Source of the DNA: Pseudonocardia sp.
GTDB lineage: Bacteria > Actinomycetota > Actinomycetes > Mycobacteriales > Pseudonocardiaceae
Length of the DNA stretch: 64,000 nucleotides
Assembly: GCF_029263155.1 (NCBI RefSeq)
Contig: NZ_JAJCYB010000131.1
Location: forward strand, 62,001 to 126,000
Reading direction: 5' to 3'
Each line of letters begins with the position of its first letter. The stretch's first letter is position 1. The notes beneath the pieces are model-generated. The model worked only from the letters and a program-made list of their open reading frames with translations. It was not told where the DNA came from and ran no database searches. A program made the translations under genes and the position numbers. This document shows, piece by piece, positions 25,703-34,237 of this stretch.

Positions 25703-26842
25703 TCAGCCGATGGTGATCTCCAGCTGTGGCACGTTCGGGCTCTCCGCCGACCCGAGCCGCTTCCAGCCCAGCGGCGAGGACTCGTCGGCGGCCCGCAGCA
25801 GCATGGTGCCGCTGGGCGCGCCGCTCGCGGCCCAGGAGCGCACCAGCTCGGTGACGTCCACCTCGGTCCACCCGGGCGCGCAGGCCGCGGCGTTGCCCCG
25901 GGTCTCGGTGCTGGTCGCCCACAGGCGCTCGGCCGCGGGTTGGGCGGCGAAGCGGGTCGCCGGGCCGACGCCGTCACCGGCGACCGACCAGACCTGCCAG
26001 GCGGCGGGCCGGCACGAGGAGGACCAGTCCTGGTGCACCCGCAGCCGCGCCGCGGAGATCGGCGCCCCGGCCGCCCCCGAGCCGGCGATCTCCGCGAGGT
26101 CCCAGACCAGGTAGGAGCGGGCGACGGCGACCCCGTCGTAGCTGCCCAGGCGCAGGTCGGGGTCGCCGGAGCTGTCCGAGCGCAGGATCGTCGACTGCAC
26201 CGTGGTGTCGAACGGCACCGGTGCCGGCCCGGGCGGGGGAGCTGCGGCCACGACCCTGCTCACCGCCGACTCGGTGGCCGCCACGGCCTCCGGGGCCGCC
26301 TCCGCGCCCCTCGGCGTGGAGGTCAGCGCGAGCGTCGGCGGCGGGCCGGTCGCGACCCCGGCCGCCCGGATGGACGCGGCGAAGCCCGCTCGCGTCGCCT
26401 CGACGAGGAGGTCGTACCCGGGCGCGACCTGCGCGTACCTCGCGCGGTTGCCGGACAGGGCCGGGGCCGGGAGCGGGCCCGTGGTGACCGGGGCCAGCGC
26501 CGCGGACCCCCCGTCGGCGAAGTGCACCACCGGCCCGGTGGGGGTGAGGGCGAGGTCGTGCGGTGCCGCGACGGGGCGGACCACGCCGTCGCCGCCGGGG
26601 CGCAGCGTCAGGTCGACGGTCACCCACTCGGCCCCCCGGCGTAGCTGCACCGGGCCGGTGAACAGCGTGACGGTCCGCGTCCCGTCGGTCCGGGCCACGG
26701 TCGTGCTGGCCTCGGTGCGCGTCCCGGGGTCGTCCGGGACGGGGCCGGCCGTGGCGGGCGCCGCCGTGGCGGTACCGGGGAGGGCCAGCACGAGCGCGGC
26801 TCCGACGGCGAGCGGGAGGAGCCGACCTGCTCGGTATCTCAT
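25703..26842 (-). CDS. Secreted DNRLRE-domain protein
   Basis: 379 residues from ATG 26842. A signal peptide (MRYRAGRLLPLAVGAALVLA followed by LPGTATAAPA) predicts export. The middle carries beta-rich, low-complexity Ala/Pro segments. From about residue 215 a DNRLRE-type domain is recognisable (TTVQSTILRSDSSGDPDLRL, YLVWDLAEI, ISAARLRVHQDWSSSC). Such domains occur in cell-surface or secreted actinobacterial proteins, often beside Rhs or carbohydrate-related modules; the function is unknown. It lies just upstream of arcA on the same strand. Confidence 0.8.
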   Translation of the reverse strand: MRYRAGRLLPLAVGAALVLALPGTATAAPATAGPVPDDPGTRTEASTTVARTDGTRTVTLFTGPVQLRRGAEWVTVDLTLRPGGDGVVRPVAAPHDLALTPTGPVVHFADGGSAALAPVTTGPLPAPALSGNRARYAQVAPGYDLLVEATRAGFAASIRAAGVATGPPPTLALTSTPRGAEAAPEAVAATESAVSRVVAAAPPPGPAPVPFDTTVQSTILRSDSSGDPDLRLGSYDGVAVARSYLVWDLAEIAGSGAAGAPISAARLRVHQDWSSSCRPAAWQVWSVAGDGVGPATRFAAQPAAERLWATSTETRGNAAACAPGWTEVDVTELVRSWAASGAPSGTMLLRAADESSPLGWKRLGSAESPNVPQLEITIG

Positions 26843-26976
26843 GATCGATAGAAGTAGGGCCCGTGACGGTGCGCCGACAAGATCCACGGTGCGATCGCCC
26901 CCACACGGGTGATGGCGTCCACCCGGTCGGAACTCCGGGGACACGGCCGATCGCCGAGCGGTACGCCCGAACAGCG

Positions 26977-27669
26977 TCAGGAATGAGGCCTGAACGGGCG
27001 ACAGTCAGCTGGTCCGTTCAGCAGGAGATCGGGCCGGAGGGTGCCGAACAGGACGGTCAGCAGGAACTCGGCGCGCCGGTCGGCGGGCTCCCTGGGTCGG
27101 TTGACGGCACGCAGCAGCAGGAGGTTGACGACCATCCCGCTGATCTCGGTGGCCGGCGGGAAGGGGCGCAGTTCGCCGGTGCGCTGGCCGTGGTCGATCA
27201 GCAGGCGGACCGACTCGGGGACCGGGGCCACCGTGCGCGGGTCGATCTCGTCGTCCGGATCGGGGGGGCCCTCGACCCGGATCGTGTAGTCCTGCACGGC
27301 GGAGAAGAACGACGCGGTGAGTTCCCGATGCCGGGAGGTCGTCCGCGCCAGCGCCCTGACCTGGTCCTCCAGTGCGGCGACGACCGGCCTGCCCGCGGCG
27401 ATGTCCCGCTCGGCCTGCACCCGCAGCGGCCCGATCAGCGGCGCGTAGACGTGGCCGATGAGCGAGTGCTTCGACGGGAAGTGGTTGTAGGCGGTGGCGG
27501 CACTCACGCCCGCCGCGGCCGCGATGTCCTCGATCCGGGTCCGCGCCCAGCCCCGTGACCCGAACGTGGCGTCGGCCGCGTCGAGCAATGCGCGCCGTGT
27601 TCGGTCGCGCTTCGTCTGGGCCGCACGGGCACGCGGATCGTCCGGTCGGGGTTCGTCGGAGGGGGACAT
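26977..27669 (-). CDS. TetR/AcrR-family transcriptional regulator
   Basis: 230 residues from ATG 27669 (MSPSDEPRPD). An N-terminal TetR helix-turn-helix (RIEDIAAAAGVSAATAYNHF, about residues 45-64) is followed by a helical ligand domain. On the minus strand TACGCT (27682-27677) lies seven bases before the ATG, suggesting a leaderless transcript. A perfect palindromic operator (27685-27702) overlaps the promoter, consistent with autorepression and perhaps control of rightward transcription toward the sigma factor gene. Ligand unknown. Confidence 0.88.
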   Translation of the reverse strand: MSPSDEPRPDDPRARAAQTKRDRTRRALLDAADATFGSRGWARTRIEDIAAAAGVSAATAYNHFPSKHSLIGHVYAPLIGPLRVQAERDIAAGRPVVAALEDQVRALARTTSRHRELTASFFSAVQDYTIRVEGPPDPDDEIDPRTVAPVPESVRLLIDHGQRTGELRPFPPATEISGMVVNLLLLRAVNRPREPADRRAEFLLTVLFGTLRPDLLLNGPADCRPFRPHS

Positions 27670-27684
27670 CGAGCGCAGCGTAAC

Positions 27685-27702
27685 CAACTCGCAGCCGAGT
27701 TG
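27685..27702. promoter_or_regulatory. Palindromic operator next to tetR
   Basis: CAACTCG-CAGC-CGAGTTG: 7-base perfect arms with a 4-base spacer. It lies directly upstream of the tetR -10 box and just before a rightward TTGACT at 27706-27711. Half-site-like CTAAGTTGG follows at 27712-27720. Position and symmetry fit a TetR-family binding site. Confidence 0.75.
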
Positions 27703-27705
27703 CCC

Positions 27706-27735
27706 TTGACTCTAAGTTGGAGTGTCACCCAAAAT
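27706..27735 (+). promoter_or_regulatory. Candidate rightward promoter toward shbA
   Basis: TTGACT (27706-27711) and, 18 bases on, CAAAAT (27730-27735) resemble -35 and -10 boxes. A transcript from here would have a leader of about 190 bases before the 11-codon ORF at 27931. Strength cannot be judged from sequence. Confidence 0.4.
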
Positions 27736-27930
27736 ACGTACTTGAACGATGAACGAGTTCGCGGAGACGGGCACAGCGACGCGAACTCGGGAGGGTCTCG
27801 AACCGGTGGCGTCGGGGGACGTTACACGTATCTGTCGGGCATCTCGATTCCTCCACGCAGGATGACGCAGTTCGCATCACCGCACGAAGCCGGCGCCACG
27901 GGCGTCTGCCACCGGGGAGGGGAACCCATC

Positions 27931-27966
27931 ATGTCCGAATCCGTCGTGTCCGAGTCCGTCCGATGA
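27931..27966 (+). CDS. 11-codon leader ORF coupled to the sigma factor gene
   Basis: ATG at 27931 preceded by GGGGAGGGG with good spacing, encoding MSESVVSESVR and ending in a TGA that overlaps the next ATG (ATGA at 27963-27966). The sigma factor start has no Shine-Dalgarno of its own, so its translation probably depends on ribosomes finishing this small ORF. The peptide contains a repeated SESV. Its role as a leader is inferred from layout. Confidence 0.55.
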   Translation: MSESVVSESVR

Positions 27967-28775
27967 CCGCCGCGCATGTCCTGGAGCCGTCGGGTGTTGC
28001 CACGCTCCGCTTCGAGCGCCGCGTCGAGGCCGGTTCCGTCGCGGCCGGCCGCGCGACTCCCAGTCTGAGGGTCGTACCCGCATCCGTCGAGCCGGTGTCA
28101 CCCCTTCCGGTGACCCCCGACGGGGATGCCGGAGCCGACGACAGGGGTGTGCCGGAGGAGACGCCCGCCGAGACCCTCTGCGTCGAGTCGCTCGTCGCCG
28201 CGGCCGTCTCGGGCGACCACGGCGCGCGCGCCCGGTTGCTCGCCGAGATCCACCCGTTCGTCCTGCGCTACTGCCGTGGCCGGCTGGGCAGGCAGGAGAC
28301 CGTCACCGGGTCCGCCGACGACGTCGCGCAGGAGGTCTGCCTGGCCGTCGTCACGGCGCTGCCCAACTACACGGTGAAGGGCCTGTCGTTCCGCGCGTTC
28401 GTGTACGGCATCGCGGCACACAAGGTGACCGACGCGTTCCGGGCCATCGGCCGCAACCGCAGCGACCCGGTGGCGGACCTGCCCGACAACCCCGTCGCCG
28501 AGGACGGCCCGGAACACCACATCATCGCATGCGAGCTGAGCGAGCGGCTCGGCCTGCTGCTGTCCCAGCTGACCCCGCGCCAGCGCGAGGTGCTGGTGCT
28601 GCGGATCGCGGTGGGCCTGAGCGCCGACGAGACCGCGCACGCCGTCCGCTCCACACCGGGTGCGGTCCGGGTCACCCAGCACCGGGCGCTCAACCGGCTG
28701 CGGGATCTGCTCGGGCGCAACCCGGCGGACGCGCTGCTCGCGGGTTTCGGCGAGCCGTCGACGCCTGCGGAGTAG
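27963..28775 (+). CDS. shbA: ShbA/SigD-type RNA polymerase sigma factor
   Basis: 270 residues. A disordered N-terminus of about 75 residues precedes sigma region 2 (VLRYCRGRLGR, SADDVAQEVCLAVVTALPNY, FRAFVYGIAAHKVTDAFRA) and region 4 (LTPRQREVLVLRIAVGLSADETA). The sequence closely recalls M. tuberculosis SigD and Streptomyces ShbA, which drives hrdB. It directs RNA polymerase to its own promoter set. No anti-sigma gene of the RsdA type follows; the next gene is DUF948. The start ATG 27963 is coupled to an 11-codon leader ORF. Later starts are possible because the N-terminus is long for the family. Confidence 0.82.
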   Translation: MTAAHVLEPSGVATLRFERRVEAGSVAAGRATPSLRVVPASVEPVSPLPVTPDGDAGADDRGVPEETPAETLCVESLVAAAVSGDHGARARLLAEIHPFVLRYCRGRLGRQETVTGSADDVAQEVCLAVVTALPNYTVKGLSFRAFVYGIAAHKVTDAFRAIGRNRSDPVADLPDNPVAEDGPEHHIIACELSERLGLLLSQLTPRQREVLVLRIAVGLSADETAHAVRSTPGAVRVTQHRALNRLRDLLGRNPADALLAGFGEPSTPAE

Positions 28776-28894
28776 TGCTGCGCGTGCCCGTCGCCGTCGC
28801 CGCAGCGGGTCGTCCGGTCGGGCCGCCCCGCGGTGGCGCCGACCCGCCGTGGGAGTAGCCTTTCCGCGATCACCCATCGCATCAGGGAGGCTTC

Positions 28895-29317
28895 GTGTCG
28901 GCTGGTCAGATCGCCGCACTGATCGCTGCGGGGGCCTTCGTGGTCCTCGTGCTGCTGCTGGCGGTCCCGCTGCTGAAGCTCGGTCGCACCCTGGACGAGG
29001 CCACCGTCGCGATCCGCAAGGCCCACGAGGGCAGCGCGCCGCTGCTGGACAACGCCCAGACCACGCTGCACCAGGTGAACACGCAGCTGGAGCGGGTCGA
29101 CGGCATCACCTCGAGCGCGCGCACGGTCACCAGCAACGTCTCGGTGCTCACCTCGCTGTTCACGGCCACGATGGGCGGCCCGCTGGTGCGTGCCGCGGCG
29201 TTCTCCTACGGGCTGAACAAGGCGGTGAAGGCCCGCCGGGCGGGCAAGGACGCCGGGGCGCACTCGTTGCGGACCCGCCCGGGGCGCCTGCGCCGTAAGG
29301 GGAAGAAGCAGCAGTGA
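28895..29317 (+). CDS. DUF948-domain membrane protein
   Basis: 140 residues from GTG 28895, preceded by GGGAGG. One N-terminal transmembrane helix (about 5-27) is followed by a helical, coiled-coil-prone segment (EATVAIRKAHEGSAPLLDNA, TTLHQVNTQLERVDGI) and a very basic C-terminus. Function unknown. It is conserved directly upstream of alaS in actinobacteria together with the next small gene, which its last codons overlap by four bases. Confidence 0.85.
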   Translation: MSAGQIAALIAAGAFVVLVLLLAVPLLKLGRTLDEATVAIRKAHEGSAPLLDNAQTTLHQVNTQLERVDGITSSARTVTSNVSVLTSLFTATMGGPLVRAAAFSYGLNKAVKARRAGKDAGAHSLRTRPGRLRRKGKKQQ

Positions 29318-29613
29318 AGCGCCTGTTCTGGCTCGGCGTGGGTGCCGCGGCCGGGTCCTACCTCACCCGCCGTGCCACGCGCGCCGCGCACGCCGTCACC
29401 CCGGCCGGGATCGGGGAGAACATCGCGGACGGGCTCCGCGAGCTCGGGGCGGGTCTCGGGGCGTTCGGTGCCGAGGTCCGGGCGGGGATGCTCGCGCGGG
29501 AGCAGGAGCTCACGGAGCTGGTCGAGCGCCGCACCGGCGGGCACGTCCCCACCTACGCCGAGGCGCTGGCCGAGCCCGCGCCCGCCGCACGAGCGCCGCG
29601 GGCAGGACGGTAG
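29314..29613 (+). CDS. DUF6167-type small protein
   Basis: 99 residues, GTG start overlapping the DUF948 stop. It begins with MKRLFWLGVGAAAGSYLTRR, a short hydrophobic glycine-rich segment that could insert in the membrane, followed by a helical region and an Ala/Pro tail. No catalytic motif. Its conserved place between DUF948 and alaS suggests a shared cell-envelope role, but the function is not known. Confidence 0.75.
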   Translation: MKRLFWLGVGAAAGSYLTRRATRAAHAVTPAGIGENIADGLRELGAGLGAFGAEVRAGMLAREQELTELVERRTGGHVPTYAEALAEPAPAARAPRAGR

Positions 29614-29682
29614 ACGCCGCGCGTCGCCCGGCCCGCCCTGCCGTTCCCGCGTCCGCAACCCACCCTGTCGGAGAGCCCTGCC

Positions 29683-32355
29683 GTGCAGACCCACGAGATC
29701 GTCCGCCGCTTCACCGAGCACTTCGTCCGGGCCGGGCACACCCCGGTGCCCAGCGCCTCGCTCATCCTCGACGACCCCAACCTGCTGTTCGTCAACGCGG
29801 GGATGGTGCAGTTCAAGCCCTACTTCCTCGGTGAGGTGCCTGCGCCCTACCCGACCGCGACGTCGATCCAGAAGTGCGTGCGCACCGGGGACATCGACGA
29901 GGTGGGCCGCACCACGCGGCACAACACGTTCTTCCAGATGGCCGGGAACTTCTCCTTCGGCGACTACTTCAAGGCCGGGGCGATCGAGCTGGCCTGGACG
30001 CTGATCACGGAGTCCTTCGGGTTCGACCCGGAGCGGCTGTGGGCCACCGTCTACCTCGACGACGACGAGGCCGAGCAGCTGTGGCGCAGGTACCTGCCCG
30101 CGGAGCGGATCCAGCGCCGCGACGGCAAGGACAACTACTGGGACATGGGCGTGCCCGGCCCGGGCGGGCCCTGCTCGGAGATCTACTACGACCGCGGGCC
30201 CGAGCACGGCCGCGACGGCGGCCCGGTCGCCGACGAGGACCGGTACCTGGAGATCTGGAACCTGGTCTTCATGCAGGACGTCCGGGGTGATCTCTCCCCG
30301 AAGAACGGTCACCCGCCGATCGGGAAGCTGCCCCGGCCGAACATCGACACCGGCATGGGGATCGAGCGGGTCGCCACGCTCCTGCAGGGCGTGGACAACG
30401 TCTACGAGACCGACCTGGTGCGCCCGGTGATCGCGCGCGCCGAGGAGCTCTCCGGCCGCCGCTACGGCGCGGGGGGCGCCTCCGGGGCCGAGGACGACGT
30501 GCGCTTCCGCGTCATCGCCGACCACGCCCGCTCCGGCGTGATGATCATCGCCGACGGGGTCACCCCGGCCAACGACGGCCGCGGCTACGTGCTGCGCCGC
30601 CTGCTGCGGCGCATCGTCCGCTCCGCCCGGCTGCTGGGGGTCACCGAGCCGGTGCTCGGGGCGTTCGCCGAGGTCGTGCGTGACGCGATGGCCCCGTCCT
30701 ACCCGGAGCTCGTCACCGACTTCGAGCGGATCTCCGCGGTCGTCCGCGCCGAGGAGGAGGCCTTCCTCCAGACCCTGACCGCGGGCGAGCGCATCTTCGA
30801 CACCGCGGTCGCCGAGACCAAGCGGGCCGGGGCCGCGGTGCTCGCAGGCGACCGCGCGTTCCAGCTGCACGACACCTACGGGTTCCCGATCGACCTCACG
30901 CTGGAGATGGCCGCCGAGGCCGGTCTGGAGGTCGACCGCGACCGGTTCACCGCGCTCATGACCGAGCAGCGCACCCGCGCGAAGGCCGACGCGGCCAAGC
31001 ACAAGGTCGGCCACGGCGGCGACGGGTCGATCTACCGGGCGATGCTCGACACCCACGGCGCGGTCGACTTCCTCGGCTACACCGAGCTGGCCGCCGAGGC
31101 CACGGTCATCGGCCTGCTCGTCGACGGCACCCCGGTGCCGGCCGCGCGCGAGGGCGACGCGGTCGAGGTCGTGCTGGACCGCACCCCGTTCTACGCCGAG
31201 GCCGGGGGGCAGCAGGCCGACACCGGGGAGCTGCGGGGTGCCTCGTTCACCGTCCGCGTCGACGACGTGCAGTCGCCCGTCGCGGGCCTGCGGGTGCACC
31301 GCGGCACGGTCACGGCGGGCGAGGTCCCGCTCGACGCGTCCGTCGTCGCGTCCGTGGACACCGCGCGCCGCGCGTCGGTCTCCCGTGCCCACACCGCCAC
31401 CCACCTCGTGCACGCCGGGGTCCGCGGCGCGCTGGGTCCGTCCGCGGCCCAGGCCGGCTCGCTCAACGCCCCGGGCCGCATGCGCTTCGACTTCACCTCG
31501 CCCGGCGGCGGCGTGGCCCCGGCCGCGCTCGCCGAGATCGAGGACGAGGTCAACACCGTCCTGCAGCAGGACCGCTCCGTCGAGGCCTACGAGACCACGA
31601 TGGACGAGGCGCGCCGGCTGGGCGCGATGATGCTGTTCGGCGAGAAGTACGGCGACCGCGTGCGCGTCGTCGACATGGGCGACTACTCCCGCGAGCTGTG
31701 CGGCGGCACGCACGTGGCCCGCACCGGGGAGATCGGCATGATCAAGGTGCTCTCCGAGGGCTCGATCGGGTCGGGGGTGCGCCGCGTCGACGCGCTGGTG
31801 GGGCTGGACGCGTTCCGGTTCCTCTCGCGCGAGCACCTGCTCGTGTCCAACCTCGCCGAGCAGCTCAAGACGCGGCCGGAGGACCTCCCGGAGCGGATCA
31901 ACGGGCTCGTCGAGCGGTTGCGCACGGCGGAGCGCGACCTGGAGAAGGTCCGGGCCGACTCCCTGCTGTCCTCGGCGGGGGCGCTCGCCGGCGAGGCCGA
32001 GGAGGTCGGTGGGGTCGCGCTGGTCGCCGTCGCGGCGCCGGAGGGCGTCGGGGGCAACGACCTGCGGGCGCTCGCGTCCGACGTGCGGGGCCGGCTCGGC
32101 GCGCGGCCCGGGGTGGTCGCCCTGTTCTCCGCATCCGTCGACGAGAAGGGCGCCGGGAAGGTCGCGTTCGTGGTGGCCACCACCGCGGCGGCCCGCGACG
32201 CCGGGCTCGCGGCGGGGAAGCTGATCCCGGCGTTCGCGGCCGCTGTCGGCGGCCGCGGCGGGGGCAAGCCGGACCTCGCCCAGGGCGGCGGGACCGACCC
32301 GTCGGGGATCCCGGCGGCCGTCGAGGCCCTGCGGGCGCACCTGCGCGCCCGATGA
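29683..32355 (+). CDS. alaS: Alanine--tRNA ligase
   Basis: 890 residues, full length. The class II core at the N-terminus ([43 protein letters not shown]-like [11 protein letters not shown]) is followed by the editing domain with zinc-binding [10 protein letters not shown] (about 567-576) and CGGTHV (about 672-677), and a C-terminal C-Ala domain ending in a glycine-rich stretch ([15 protein letters not shown]). It charges tRNA-Ala and clears Ser/Gly mischarging. Start GTG 29683 follows a GGAGAG ribosome site. ruvX begins 15 bases downstream. Confidence 0.97.
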   Translation: MQTHEIVRRFTEHFVRAGHTPVPSASLILDDPNLLFVNAGMVQFKPYFLGEVPAPYPTATSIQKCVRTGDIDEVGRTTRHNTFFQMAGNFSFGDYFKAGAIELAWTLITESFGFDPERLWATVYLDDDEAEQLWRRYLPAERIQRRDGKDNYWDMGVPGPGGPCSEIYYDRGPEHGRDGGPVADEDRYLEIWNLVFMQDVRGDLSPKNGHPPIGKLPRPNIDTGMGIERVATLLQGVDNVYETDLVRPVIARAEELSGRRYGAGGASGAEDDVRFRVIADHARSGVMIIADGVTPANDGRGYVLRRLLRRIVRSARLLGVTEPVLGAFAEVVRDAMAPSYPELVTDFERISAVVRAEEEAFLQTLTAGERIFDTAVAETKRAGAAVLAGDRAFQLHDTYGFPIDLTLEMAAEAGLEVDRDRFTALMTEQRTRAKADAAKHKVGHGGDGSIYRAMLDTHGAVDFLGYTELAAEATVIGLLVDGTPVPAAREGDAVEVVLDRTPFYAEAGGQQADTGELRGASFTVRVDDVQSPVAGLRVHRGTVTAGEVPLDASVVASVDTARRASVSRAHTATHLVHAGVRGALGPSAAQAGSLNAPGRMRFDFTSPGGGVAPAALAEIEDEVNTVLQQDRSVEAYETTMDEARRLGAMMLFGEKYGDRVRVVDMGDYSRELCGGTHVARTGEIGMIKVLSEGSIGSGVRRVDALVGLDAFRFLSREHLLVSNLAEQLKTRPEDLPERINGLVERLRTAERDLEKVRADSLLSSAGALAGEAEEVGGVALVAVAAPEGVGGNDLRALASDVRGRLGARPGVVALFSASVDEKGAGKVAFVVATTAAARDAGLAAGKLIPAFAAAVGGRGGGKPDLAQGGGTDPSGIPAAVEALRAHLRAR

Positions 32356-32370
32356 CGAGCACGGCCCGTA

Positions 32371-32796
32371 GTGATCGGGCGCGGTAGGCGGCTGGGCGTC
32401 GACGTCGGTTCGGTCCGCATCGGGGTGGCGGTGTCCGACCCGGACGGGCTGATCGCCACCCCGCTGGTCACCGTGCCGCGCGACGTCGAGGGCGGCAGCG
32501 ACGTGGCCGCGCTCGCCGCGCTGGTGTCCGACCACGACGTGGTCGGCGTAGTGGTCGGGCTCCCGCGCACCCTGGCGGGGCGCGAGGGCCCCGCGGCGGA
32601 AGCGGCGCGCGAGTTCGTGACCGCGCTGGAGCCCGCGCTGGCGGTACCCGTGGAGCTGTCCGACGAGCGGCTCACGACCGTCGTCGCCACCCGGCAGATG
32701 CGGGAGAGCGGCCGCCGGGGGCGCCGGCAGCGTGCGGTCGTCGACCAGGTGGCGGCGGTCGGTATCCTGCAGGGCTGGCTCGACCGCCACCGGTGA
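32371..32796 (+). CDS. ruvX: RuvX/YqgF Holliday-junction-resolvase-like protein
   Basis: 141 residues with the RNase H-like fold: LGVDVGSVRIGVAVSDPDG (catalytic Asp), VVVGLPRTLAG, ELSDERLTTVVA and a final VDQVAAVGILQGWLD with Asp. Family members process pre-16S rRNA 5' ends and resemble Holliday-junction resolvases. GTG start 15 bases after alaS. The stop overlaps the mltG start (GTGA). alaS-ruvX-mltG is a standard actinobacterial order. Confidence 0.92.
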   Translation: MIGRGRRLGVDVGSVRIGVAVSDPDGLIATPLVTVPRDVEGGSDVAALAALVSDHDVVGVVVGLPRTLAGREGPAAEAAREFVTALEPALAVPVELSDERLTTVVATRQMRESGRRGRRQRAVVDQVAAVGILQGWLDRHR

Positions 32797-34217
32797 GCTC
32801 GGCGGACCCGGTACGGGTGTCCGGTATGCCCCCGTCCGGTGGGCTGCGGCGAAGCTGGCTACCCTCCGGAACCGTGGACCTCGACGGCCCGACGGCACGG
32901 CTGCGCCCCGTGAACGCCCCCGCGCGGGCGGCGTGGGCGCCCGACGACGACGCCGACGCGGAGACCGCGCCGCTGCCCGTGGTGCACGCGCGGGACACCG
33001 ACGGCGACGGGTCGCGGCCGGGTGGGGACGGCGACGTGGCGTCACCGGCGCGGTCGCGGCCGCTGCGCTCCGGTGGCGACGACCTGCCCCCGCGTGGCTC
33101 GCGGTGGCGCCGGTCGGCGGTGCTGCTGGTCGCCGTGGGGGTGCTGCTGGCCGCGGTGCTCGGTGGGGGCCTCTACCTGTTCTCGACGCTGGGTTCGGCG
33201 CCCGACTTCGAGGGGCCCGGCGACGGCGACGTCATCGTGGCGGTCTCCGAGGGGGACTCCACGGCGCAGATCGGGCGCACCCTCGAGGGCGCAGGCGTCG
33301 TGGCCAGCGTGGCGGCGTTCCTCGACGCGGCCGCCGAGGACGAGCGCATCCTCACGGTGCAGCCGGGGACCTACCAGATGCGGCTGCGGATGTCGGCGGC
33401 GGCGGCGGTGGCGCGGTTGCTGGACCCCGCGGCGCGGGTGGGGCAGCTGGAGATCCGCGGCGGGGTGCAGCTCGACGACACGAGCGGGCCCGACGGCTCC
33501 GTCGCACCCGGGGCGCTCAGCCTGATCTCGCAGGCGACCTGCGCCACGATCGACGGCGCCGAGTCCTGCATCGGTGTCGAGGAGCTGCGGGCCACCATGG
33601 CCGAGACCGACCCGGCCGAGCTGGGCGTACCGGAATGGGCGCTGGAGCGGGTCCGGGCCGCGGACCCGGTCCGGCGGCTGGAGGGTCTGTTCGCACCCGG
33701 TCTCTACGACATCGAGCCGGGGCAGTCGGCGGCCGACGTGCTGCGCGCCCTGCTGGCCACGTCCGAGACCCGGCTGGAGGCCACCGGCCTGGTGTCGGGG
33801 GCCCGTGACATCGGCTCCTCGCCCTACGAGGTGCTGGTGATCGCGTCCCTGGTGGAGAAGGAGGGCATCACCGCGGACATGCCCGAGGTCGCCCGCGTGA
33901 TCTACAACCGGCTCGGCGTCGGGCAGCGCCTCGAGCTGGACTCCACGGTCAACTACCCGCTCGACCTGCAGGCCCTCGCCACCACCGACACCGACCGCTC
34001 GACCCCCGGGCCCTACAACACCTACCGCACCGCGGGGCTGCCGCCGACGCCGATCGCGGCGGCGGGGGAGGCCGCGATCGGCGCGGCGCTCGCCCCGGAG
34101 CCCGGGCCGTGGTTCTACTTCGTGCGCTGCCGGCCCGACGGCACCTCGTGCTTCGCCGAGACGTTCGAGGAGCACACCGCGAACGTGGCGCTGGCCCGCG
34201 AGAACGGGGCCTTCTGA
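32793..34217 (+). CDS. mltG: Endolytic transglycosylase MltG
   Basis: 474 residues. An acidic, disordered cytoplasmic N-terminus of about 105 residues and one transmembrane helix (SAVLLVAVGVLLAAVLGGGL) are followed by an extracytoplasmic YceG domain with the conserved VLVIASLVEKEG (catalytic Glu near residue 355), ARVIYNRL, LELDSTVNY and PGPYNTYRTAGLPPTPI. It cleaves nascent peptidoglycan strands and sets glycan length. Translationally coupled to ruvX. aroE, which often follows in relatives, is missing downstream. Confidence 0.93.
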   Translation: MSSADPVRVSGMPPSGGLRRSWLPSGTVDLDGPTARLRPVNAPARAAWAPDDDADAETAPLPVVHARDTDGDGSRPGGDGDVASPARSRPLRSGGDDLPPRGSRWRRSAVLLVAVGVLLAAVLGGGLYLFSTLGSAPDFEGPGDGDVIVAVSEGDSTAQIGRTLEGAGVVASVAAFLDAAAEDERILTVQPGTYQMRLRMSAAAAVARLLDPAARVGQLEIRGGVQLDDTSGPDGSVAPGALSLISQATCATIDGAESCIGVEELRATMAETDPAELGVPEWALERVRAADPVRRLEGLFAPGLYDIEPGQSAADVLRALLATSETRLEATGLVSGARDIGSSPYEVLVIASLVEKEGITADMPEVARVIYNRLGVGQRLELDSTVNYPLDLQALATTDTDRSTPGPYNTYRTAGLPPTPIAAAGEAAIGAALAPEPGPWFYFVRCRPDGTSCFAETFEEHTANVALARENGAF

Positions 34218-34237
34218 CCCCCGGTGGGCCACCGCGC

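Noticed and set aside
27748-27757. GAACGAGTTC as a second SOS box
   Set aside because: The spacer between GAAC and GTTC is two bases, not four, so it does not match the LexA consensus.
27700-27966. 88-residue ORF ending in MSESVVSESVR
   Set aside because: The upstream part covers the promoter region, has uneven codon use and no ribosome site; only the last 11 codons have a good start.
29206-33045. 1279-residue open frame on the minus strand
   Set aside because: Antisense to alaS, ruvX and mltG, all unmistakable genes; composition typical of a shadow frame.
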